Source: Bacteroidaceae bacterium (GTDB lineage Bacteria; Bacteroidota; Bacteroidia; Bacteroidales; Bacteroidaceae). Taken from it: a DNA stretch of 13,670 nt. Location: NCBI GenBank assembly GCA_024695315.1, contig JAILIJ010000134.1, forward strand, positions 1 through 13,670, given 5' to 3'. A program made the position numbers and the translations under genes. Below are positions 9,001 to 13,670 of the stretch, in pieces (the stretch's first letter is position 1; each line of letters begins with the position of its first letter). The notes under the pieces were generated by a model. That model searched no databases, was not told the origin of the DNA, and worked only from the letters and a program-made list of their open reading frames with translations.

Positions 9001-9252
9001 CCCAGGCTCTACATTGACGGCAAAACGTCCGTCAAGGTCTGTTGCTGTACCTGTACCCGTATCCTTGATACGTACAGTTACACCGACTAAGGGTTCGCCA
9101 TTTTCATCGACGACAATACCCTGAATCTTGTTGTCTCCTAGTTGAACGACTTGCCTTGTAGCAGTCTCCGCAAACATAGGTGACACAGTTCCTGCCAACA
9201 TTGCCAGTGCTATGCTGACATACAGAATTCTGTTTTCCGATTTAAGATTCAT
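6070..9252 (-). CDS. susC: SusC-type TonB-dependent outer-membrane transporter
   Basis: A 1060-residue outer-membrane porter that imports oligosaccharides using TonB energy, working as a lidded channel with SusD. A type I signal peptide ends near residue 28 (SPMFA). Residues 43-113 form the carboxypeptidase-regulatory-like beta domain usual in SusC proteins (IQGIVVDENGEPLVGVTV, SYIGF). A TonB-box-like EDVVVVGYG (118-126) precedes the plug domain (about 128-245: PGVTI, SGQPGSSMSVQIRGLG, PLYVIDGIP, IYGNNAANGVILVTTKSG). The remainder is the 22-strand-type barrel, ending LFGVNLKF with the terminal Phe typical of outer-membrane insertion. The length is normal for the family. It starts the downstream operon and is followed 14 bp later by susD. 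Substrate cannot be read from the sequence; neighbours suggest a hemicellulose side-chain-bearing oligosaccharide. Confidence 0.97.
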   Translation of the reverse strand: MNLKSENRILYVSIALAMLAGTVSPMFAETATRQVVQLGDNKIQGIVVDENGEPLVGVTVRIKDTGTGTATDLDGRFAVNVEPGATLQVSYIGFLPQTVKVTGRPMHIILREDSKSLEDVVVVGYGSMKKKLVTGATVEIKGENIQKLNTTNPLLAMQGQTPGVTITSNSGQPGSSMSVQIRGLGTVGNASPLYVIDGIPGGDISTINPADIERIDVLKDAASEAIYGNNAANGVILVTTKSGKEGKAKISFDSYWGWQKVARQADLLNSSEYMTILDEAAVNSGKVPHDWNSYQSIKDANGNIYDTDWVNQMIKDNAQTSSYNLGITGGNAMTTYAFSLGYLNQEGVIGGSDVSDYSRYNARLNAEEKVIKNLLKVGQQISFVYGKTRGVGVGNQYNNSLRGAFATSPLAPVYDAAGNYNDTYGSDWNAHDGNPYGQMMTCNQAENKNFTFNGNLYAELEPIKNLKFRTVFSTTYSSSNNRSYTPTYRFSDYVSNTGIDKVSQSASDGFSLTWTNTAQYDWMIKDHAFSALLGMEMYRGDGISLNGSGGNLMSGYNYFERAYLSKAQSATSDDGLSVGGSPWEECYSAGYFLRLGWNWKERYMVNATIRRDGDARFADGHKWGTFPSVSGGWTISNEDFMDNTEDWLDFLKLRLSWGQVGNKNIAYYQYLSPVTSAYGSQSTGVQYVFGTEVGSAANVTGTYPSRLENQNVKWETSEQFDAGLDAKFLNNRLTVSLDYYVKTTRDWLVKAPIKNLPQDYAPYINGGDVKNTGVELALSWQDRIGNDFHYNIGFNGAYNKNEVGAIPTEDGIIHGDVNQLYDNSSEFARCENGHAIGYFWGYQTAGIFQNQQEINDWIAAGNGVLQGSKVAPGDVKFVDQNNDGVIDDKDKVDLGNGIPDFTYGFNLGFDYKGFDFSLVANGAAGMQIVQTYRNWASNEANYTKSILDRWTGEGTSNTIPRVLEDNSVNWAFSDLYIQDADYLRISNITLGYDFARLWKTKYVSQCRLYFQVQNAFTFTKYDGMDPEIGTLGSSNGWVSGVDVGYYPRPRTFLFGVNLKF

Positions 9253-9367
9253 GTTAGTTAGTAATTAGATTTTAATTAATTTTTTTTACTATTTGTTGTA
9301 CCAAGAATGTTTTTCAAGCATCAAAATGTTTCTCATTCGTCATGGCATTAACAATAGTGTTTGGTCG

Positions 9368-9375
9368 CAAATTTA
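9368..9375 (-). promoter_or_regulatory. Bacteroides-type -7 promoter element of susC
   Basis: On the minus strand this reads TAAATTTG, an exact match to the Bacteroidota -7 consensus TAnnTTTG, 115 bp from the susC ATG. No TTTG-like -33 element is found about 19-21 bp further upstream (the region is A-rich). A weak -33 box would fit an activator-dependent promoter. The implied leader is roughly 110 nt. The start site is predicted from the motif only. Confidence 0.45.
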
Positions 9376-9420
9376 ATATATTTATTTTCTTTTCATAGGC
9401 CGTTTTTGTTACCAATAAGT

Positions 9421-9431
9421 GCACATTTTGT
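9421..9431. promoter_or_regulatory. Extra half-site GCACATTTTGT
   Basis: This sequence matches the right half of the upstream palindrome (GCGCATTTTGT at 9461-9471) at 10 of 11 positions and sits exactly 40 bp closer to susC in the same orientation. It is about 46 bp upstream of the -7 element. Repetition of a core motif between the dyad and the promoter supports a regulator-binding role, but the AT-rich surroundings make a chance match possible. Confidence 0.4.
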
Positions 9432-9439
9432 TAATATGA

Positions 9440-9485
9440 AATATGGAAAACACACAAAATGCGCATTTTGTGAGCATTCCATATT
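9440..9485. promoter_or_regulatory. 46-bp nested dyad, candidate operator
   Basis: The core is a perfect 20-bp palindrome, CACAAAATGCGCATTTTGTG (9453-9472). Outer arms AATATGGAA (9440-9448) and TTCCATATT (9477-9485) are also perfectly inverted and share the same centre, separated from the core by 4 bp on each side. It lies about 65-110 bp upstream of the susC -7 element, where Bacteroidota PUL activators commonly act. The symmetry suggests a site for a dimeric or tetrameric regulator. No U tract follows it on the minus strand, so a terminator for GH2 is unlikely, although a 3'-UTR hairpin role cannot be excluded. The regulator is not encoded in the window. Confidence 0.6.
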
Positions 9486-9565
9486 CTTATCATCTTCAAA
9501 ATCGATACTTCTTATTCTAGTAGCACTATTTTTCAAATATGAGACACATGAAAAGAGAATACAAA

Positions 9566-12055
9566 CTATTGTGCAAAAATTATCACACTCTCATCACGTA
9601 GTTGCTCAGAAGTCGCCTTCAAAATGATATTTCCTGCTTTACCATCATTTTGCAAAACGACAAGACATTTTCCATAAAAAGCCTTACGCTTATTATCAGA
9701 AAAACGTTCCAAGGATGTTGGTGAACCATTATCCACTCCAGCTATGAATGCCTTACCTTCAACAGAGAAATTAACAAGGTTCTCTGCCCACGGACACAGA
9801 TTGCCGTCTTTGTCAACAATCTCTACCGTAACAAACGAAATGTCACGTCCATCAGCACTTATTATCGTCCTATCAGGAGTTAATCGTATCTTTGCTGGAG
9901 CCCCTGCAGTCCTAATCTTTTTAGACCTCACAACTTGTCCATCCTTACGGGCAACGACCTCCACTTCCCCATCTTCATAATCCACTCTCCACATAGCATG
10001 AAGCCTATCTTCCGTCTTCCTACTAATCCCCTGACTCTTACCATTTACGAAAAGTTCCAGTTCATCAGCATTATTATAATAGGCCCACATATCAATTTTT
10101 CCATTCATAAGTGCCGACCTACCTTGAGGAGTATTCCAAGTCCAATGTGGGAAAAGATGAAGCACATCCTTATCCGTCAGTTCTGCTTGATAAAGATAAT
10201 ACACATCTTTAGGGAATCCGGCTAGATCTACCACTCCAAAATAACTACTACGAGCAGGCCAACCGTATGGTGTAGGCTCACCTATATAGTCGAATCCTGT
10301 CCATATAAACTGTCCACATATCCACGGATTACGTTTCAACAAAAGAAGATTTTCCTCATTTGTATTTCCCCATGGCACATGACAATTATCATAGCTCGAA
10401 CAAGAATAACTTTCTTCAAAAAATGGTTTATCCCATCTCTCTGGCCATATATACATACTGTCTGATGGCATACGATAATAACCGCGTGTCATCAAAGCCG
10501 AATTACTCTCCGTGATGATGAAAGGCTTTCCTGGGAAATTCTTCGGAACATCCGGTATATTCACATTATGATAATTATATCCAATAATATCTAATGCCCC
10601 CGATTTGAACAAATGATTATTCTTGTCAGGTTCATTACATCCTGCAGTTATAGGCCTTGTAGGATCAAGATCGCGAACAACGTCAGCCAATTTCTTTGTC
10701 AAAAGAGAATTAACAGACATCTCTTCCCCATCCTTAGCCAACATATCAGAACTATGGCCAAAGTTCAGAATAAGATTTGCCTCTTCTAAACTAAGAGTGT
10801 CTGCGTCTGCCTGCGTCCATTGCTCGAGAACTTCATTTCCTATACTCCACATCACGATACAAGGATGATTACGGTCACGAACGACAAAATCATGAAGGTC
10901 CTGCTCATGCCAATCGTTAAAATATCTCGCATAGTCATGAGCGGTCTTTTTCTTTCTCCACATATCAAAAGCCTCATCCATAACCAATAATCCCATTTCA
11001 TCACATAAGTCCAGCAATTCTGGAGAAGGAGGATTATGTGAACACCTAATACCGTTCAAACCCATGTCTTTCATAATCTGTAACTGCCTCTGCAAAGCAC
11101 GTTTATTAACAGCAGCGCCAAGACATCCTAAATCATGGTGTAAGCAAGCCCCCTGTATTTGCATAGGCTTACCATTAAGCGTAAATCCCTTGTCTGTGAA
11201 GGCGAAGTTTCTAAATCCTATACGAGTATAGTATTCATCTAATACCTTTCCCGTCTTATCTTTCAATTTTGTTACCAAGGTATAAAGATATGGATTATCT
11301 GTCGACCAAAGTTTTGGATAATTCACTTCAAGCCTGCCATAACCAGTTGCTACTTCTTTGCCAGATGCATCTACCAATACATTTTCTACTACACAATTCC
11401 TTCCATTTTCGACTTTTGTTTCTATATTAGTTATAAGTTTGTCGCTTGAAACGGAATAATATTTCACATACACACCATCTTTTGCAATATGAGTTTTATT
11501 TGTTTTAGTAAGCCACACATTACGATAGATGCCACAACCAGAGTACCAACGCGAATTAGGCTGTTCCTTATTATCCACTTTAACAAGAATTTCATTCTCC
11601 TTGCCAAATTTCAAATAAGGGGTTATGTCATATCCAAACGAAATGTATCCATAAGGACGAGTACCCAGTTCCTTACCATTAATCCAAACGGTAGCATTCA
11701 TATAGACACCATCAAAATCTATTCGAAAAGATTGTCCTTTATCTTTTTTGTCAACTGTAAATACCTTTCTATACCATCCAGTTCCTCCAGGTAAAGCGCC
11801 ACCACCAGTTCCAGAAGGATTATTTTGACTAAAATCTCCTTTTACGGCCCAATCATGAGGAAGATTGACACGTTCTGGCTCTTGTCCTTCAAGGTTAAAG
11901 GTCCAATTATCGGAAAAAAGTCTGCGTCCTATGTTTTGAGAAGCAGCATTAGCCGAAACTAATGCTGCCAAAACAATTAATAACAATTTTATCCTAAATT
12001 GCCCCAAATGAAAAAAACTTAATCCGTAAAATCTATTCAATAATAAAAACAACAT
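9566..12055 (-). CDS. GH2 glycoside hydrolase, probable periplasmic beta-galactosidase
   Basis: An 829-residue GH2 enzyme expected to release terminal beta-galactose from imported oligosaccharides. A signal peptide ends near residue 37 (RIKLLLIVLAALVSANA), which predicts a periplasmic protein. Then come the jelly-roll sugar-binding domain (about 45-185, with SRWYSGCGIYRNVWL), an Ig-like domain (188-283) and the TIM barrel (285-625). The barrel shows IRCSHNPPSPELLDLCDEMG, acid/base Glu408 in SIGNEV and nucleophile Glu516 in FIITES, then QFIWTGFDYIGEPTPYG. The C-terminus has two beta domains (about 645-712, DUF4982-like, and 718-829, Ig-like). The ATG at 12055 gives an unusually long 23-residue n-region; a TTG at 12007 would give a classic short signal peptide. 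It follows the GH31 gene, as in known xyloglucan loci. Other GH2 activities such as beta-mannosidase or glucuronidase are less likely but not excluded. Confidence 0.93.
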   Translation of the reverse strand: MLFLLLNRFYGLSFFHLGQFRIKLLLIVLAALVSANAASQNIGRRLFSDNWTFNLEGQEPERVNLPHDWAVKGDFSQNNPSGTGGGALPGGTGWYRKVFTVDKKDKGQSFRIDFDGVYMNATVWINGKELGTRPYGYISFGYDITPYLKFGKENEILVKVDNKEQPNSRWYSGCGIYRNVWLTKTNKTHIAKDGVYVKYYSVSSDKLITNIETKVENGRNCVVENVLVDASGKEVATGYGRLEVNYPKLWSTDNPYLYTLVTKLKDKTGKVLDEYYTRIGFRNFAFTDKGFTLNGKPMQIQGACLHHDLGCLGAAVNKRALQRQLQIMKDMGLNGIRCSHNPPSPELLDLCDEMGLLVMDEAFDMWRKKKTAHDYARYFNDWHEQDLHDFVVRDRNHPCIVMWSIGNEVLEQWTQADADTLSLEEANLILNFGHSSDMLAKDGEEMSVNSLLTKKLADVVRDLDPTRPITAGCNEPDKNNHLFKSGALDIIGYNYHNVNIPDVPKNFPGKPFIITESNSALMTRGYYRMPSDSMYIWPERWDKPFFEESYSCSSYDNCHVPWGNTNEENLLLLKRNPWICGQFIWTGFDYIGEPTPYGWPARSSYFGVVDLAGFPKDVYYLYQAELTDKDVLHLFPHWTWNTPQGRSALMNGKIDMWAYYNNADELELFVNGKSQGISRKTEDRLHAMWRVDYEDGEVEVVARKDGQVVRSKKIRTAGAPAKIRLTPDRTIISADGRDISFVTVEIVDKDGNLCPWAENLVNFSVEGKAFIAGVDNGSPTSLERFSDNKRKAFYGKCLVVLQNDGKAGNIILKATSEQLRDESVIIFAQ

Positions 12056-12118
12056 ATAAAATATTTTTCAGCTTATTATAAACATTTACCAAGTTACTTC
12101 ACTTATTGCAGGGATAAT

Positions 12119-12153
12119 AACTGAAGTTGCCAGTAGAACCGACAACTTCAGTT
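12119..12153 (-). repeat. Intercistronic stem-loop between GH31 and GH2 genes
   Basis: An 11-bp perfect inverted repeat (AACTGAAGTTG at 12119-12129, CAACTTCAGTT at 12143-12153) with a 13-nt loop lies 14 bp past the GH31 stop. In the minus-strand transcript the run of six U comes before the hairpin, and no U tract follows it, so it does not look like a standard intrinsic terminator. It could stabilise or separate the GH31 and GH2 parts of one message, or weakly attenuate GH2. No clear promoter motif is seen in the rest of the 112-bp gap, so co-transcription of the two genes is the simplest reading. Confidence 0.6.
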
Positions 12154-12167
12154 CAAAAAACATCCAA

Positions 12168-13670
12168 CTATAGCTTTACTAGCTGCTTCTTACCATTATA
12201 CTTGACAACAACACCATCAGCTTCTGGATTATAAGCCTGGGCATTATCCTTGCTGACCTTCACGATAGTGAAAACTCGTTCCTTTAACATACCTGGGAAC
12301 TCACCCTCACGATCAGAAATAGTGAGAGATTTTTCTGAATCATTATAGACAAACTTGATGTTTGCAAATCGTCCAGCTTCATATCCATAGTTTACACCTT
12401 CATCCTCATAGAGATTAAACTCTCCATCGGCACCTTGATAAACATACAATCTGATATTGTCTGCTTTCTTTTGCTGCGTATATTCCATCTTAGGACCGAA
12501 AGGTATAATGCTACCAGCACGAACGAAGAGCGGAATGTGATCGAACGGTGCAGGAACATTCTTTTCCTCATTTCCCTCAGAAACCAGTTCACCTGTAAAG
12601 AAGTCGTACCACATGTTATCCTTAGGGAAATATACATTTCTTGAACGAGCTCCATACTGATATATAGGATTAACCATGATTGAAGGTCCAAACATGAACT
12701 GATAACCTATATTAAGCACATTCTTATCCTTTCCAAAATCCATAACAAGAGGTCGCATGATAGTATAGTCCTTAAAATACACATCTGCCGTAATAGAATA
12801 GATGTAAGGCATAAGTCGATAGCGCAAATCAAGACATGCTGTTATTGCCTTGTAAGCAGGATGTCCCTCAGGTGCTATGTTCCAAGGTTCACGGAAAGGA
12901 TATTGTCCGTGTGAACGATACATAGGAGCAAACATACCAAGTTCGTGCCAACGTGCATTCAATTCACGCCACTCCTTCATGTCTGCATTTTCAACACCCG
13001 TAGCATCATACTTTCCTTGAGCAGCCATATAACGCTTCTCAACAGAAAAACCACCAATATCCTGACTCCAGAAAGGCACACCAGAAATAGAGAAGTTAAG
13101 TCCAGCTGTAATCTGCGCTTTGAGGTCTTCCCAACGAGTTCCTATATCTCCACTCCATGTGGCTGTACTATAACGTTGCTCAGATGCGAATCCATTACGA
13201 GTAAGCAAGAACACACGTTTATTTTCTGGAGAAAATTCATTTCCAAAACCTCTCTGATCCCACTTAGCAACAGCCTGAAGTGTCCTACTATCATTAGGAT
13301 TATATCCATCCTTCTCAACAGCGGTCTCATATCCACGCTGTCCATCATATATAGCCTCAGCATTTACAATTGAATAAGCATTAAAATATTCATCAGAAGA
13401 ACCGTATGCCGTAGGACCACAAAGCAACTTTCTGTAAGGTATGTCCGTACAATCACGTACATTAGGCTCACTTGCATCCATCCACCATGCGTCCATACCT
13501 ATGACGCCAAGATTCTCATACAGCTGTCTCCAATAAATCTTACGTGCCTCCTCATCATAAGCATCGTAGAACGCATATTTATATCCGAGCCAGTCATAAA
13601 GACTATCCTTAATACTCTGCTGATAGATGTAACCAGCATCATTCAACTCCTTAAAATTATATGTTTCGAG
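12168..13670 (-). CDS. GH31 glycoside hydrolase, probable alpha-xylosidase (5' partial)
   Basis: The last 500 codons of a retaining GH31 enzyme. The frame stays open to the window edge, so the true start is outside; the first in-frame TTG (13646) is an internal Leu. Counting from the edge, the catalytic nucleophile should be Asp65 in WWMDASEP and the acid/base Asp175 in ATWSGDI. The stretch HGQYPFREPWNIAPEGHPAY, then YRLMPYIYS and MFGPSIMVNP, is the barrel end typical of alpha-xylosidases of the xyloglucan-acting type. A beta-rich C-terminal domain (VYFPKDNMWYDFFTGE, LYEDEGVNYGYE) follows and the gene stops at TAG. The expected reaction is release of non-reducing alpha-xylose from imported oligosaccharides, in the periplasm if an unseen signal peptide exists. 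About 30 residues look inserted between YDGQR and NKRVF (13224-13334). Family assignment is firm; xylosidase rather than glucosidase activity is inferred from these motifs and the GH2 neighbour. Confidence 0.93.
   Translation of the reverse strand, partial: LETYNFKELNDAGYIYQQSIKDSLYDWLGYKYAFYDAYDEEARKIYWRQLYENLGVIGMDAWWMDASEPNVRDCTDIPYRKLLCGPTAYGSSDEYFNAYSIVNAEAIYDGQRGYETAVEKDGYNPNDSRTLQAVAKWDQRGFGNEFSPENKRVFLLTRNGFASEQRYSTATWSGDIGTRWEDLKAQITAGLNFSISGVPFWSQDIGGFSVEKRYMAAQGKYDATGVENADMKEWRELNARWHELGMFAPMYRSHGQYPFREPWNIAPEGHPAYKAITACLDLRYRLMPYIYSITADVYFKDYTIMRPLVMDFGKDKNVLNIGYQFMFGPSIMVNPIYQYGARSRNVYFPKDNMWYDFFTGELVSEGNEEKNVPAPFDHIPLFVRAGSIIPFGPKMEYTQQKKADNIRLYVYQGADGEFNLYEDEGVNYGYEAGRFANIKFVYNDSEKSLTISDREGEFPGMLKERVFTIVKVSKDNAQAYNPEADGVVVKYNGKKQLVKL

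Larger units (their letters stand above)
9253..9565 (-). other. 313-bp regulatory gap upstream of susC
   Basis: An AT-rich non-coding stretch between the GH2 stop and the susC start. It holds a nested dyad, an extra half-site and a -7 element (listed separately), followed by a leader of roughly 110 nt with no recognisable riboswitch. I see no hairpin plus U-tract after the GH2 stop, so some read-through from GH31-GH2 into susC is possible. A TTG-started plus-strand frame across the gap is low-complexity and runs into the GH2 gene; I do not consider it a gene. Confidence 0.75.

Noticed and set aside
8773..9090. 105-codon plus-strand open frame
   Set aside because: It is antisense to the conserved N-terminal beta domain and plug of SusC and shows no signal or domain of its own.
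9440..9485. Dyad as an intrinsic terminator for the GH2 gene
   Set aside because: The stem is strong, but no U tract follows on the minus strand and the dyad starts about 80 bp past the stop codon; an operator fits better.
9361..9627. 88-codon plus-strand open frame across the susC upstream gap
   Set aside because: It starts with TTG, consists largely of AT-rich promoter and dyad sequence, and runs into the 3' end of the GH2 gene.
12945..13373. 142-codon plus-strand open frame
   Set aside because: It is antisense to the GH31 catalytic domain, which carries clear motifs throughout; composition looks like a shadow of that gene.
1..13670. CRISPR array, tRNA/rRNA genes, insertion sequences or integrase
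   Set aside because: No regularly spaced short repeats, RNA gene hallmarks, transposase motifs or terminal inverted repeats with target duplications were seen.

Overview
The window is most of a polysaccharide utilization locus (PUL) from a Bacteroidota bacterium, probably a gut or rumen Prevotella/Bacteroides-type organism. The evidence is a SusC/SusD pair, two surface-type lipoproteins with Bacteroidota export signals (Cys followed by acidic residues), a Bacteroides-type -7 promoter element (TAnnTTTG) and no Shine-Dalgarno-like sites. Every supported gene lies on the minus strand, so transcription runs from high to low coordinates.

Layout in transcription order: (1) a family GH31 glycoside hydrolase, 5' end cut by the window edge, most like an alpha-xylosidase (12168-13670); (2) a 112-bp gap with an 11-bp stem-loop; (3) a secreted GH2 enzyme, probably beta-galactosidase (9566-12055); (4) a 313-bp AT-rich regulatory gap with a 46-bp nested dyad, an extra half-site 40 bp away and a -7 element; (5) a SusC-type TonB-dependent transporter (6070-9252); (6) a SusD-type lipoprotein 14 bp downstream (4349-6055); (7) a SusE/F-position lipoprotein whose ATG overlaps the susD stop (2529-4352); (8) a second, five-module surface lipoprotein (315-2429); (9) a strong intrinsic terminator (254-289). 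The 253 bases beyond it hold no gene I can support.

How the parts should fit: the two lipoproteins and SusD capture and deliver oligosaccharides at the cell surface, SusC imports them with TonB energy, and the GH2 and GH31 enzymes remove beta-galactosyl and alpha-xylosyl side groups in the periplasm. GH31 next to GH2 beside susCD recalls the known Bacteroides xyloglucan loci, so a galactoxyloglucan-like hemicellulose is the best guess. This is inference: no endo-glucanase, beta-glucosidase or PUL regulator is visible, and these may lie past the right edge.

I see no wholly new system. The least ordinary items are the dyad upstream of susC, the terminal lipoprotein that joins Fn3-like domains, a Fib_succ_major-type domain and two copies of a glycan-binding-type module, and an apparent insertion in the GH31 catalytic domain.
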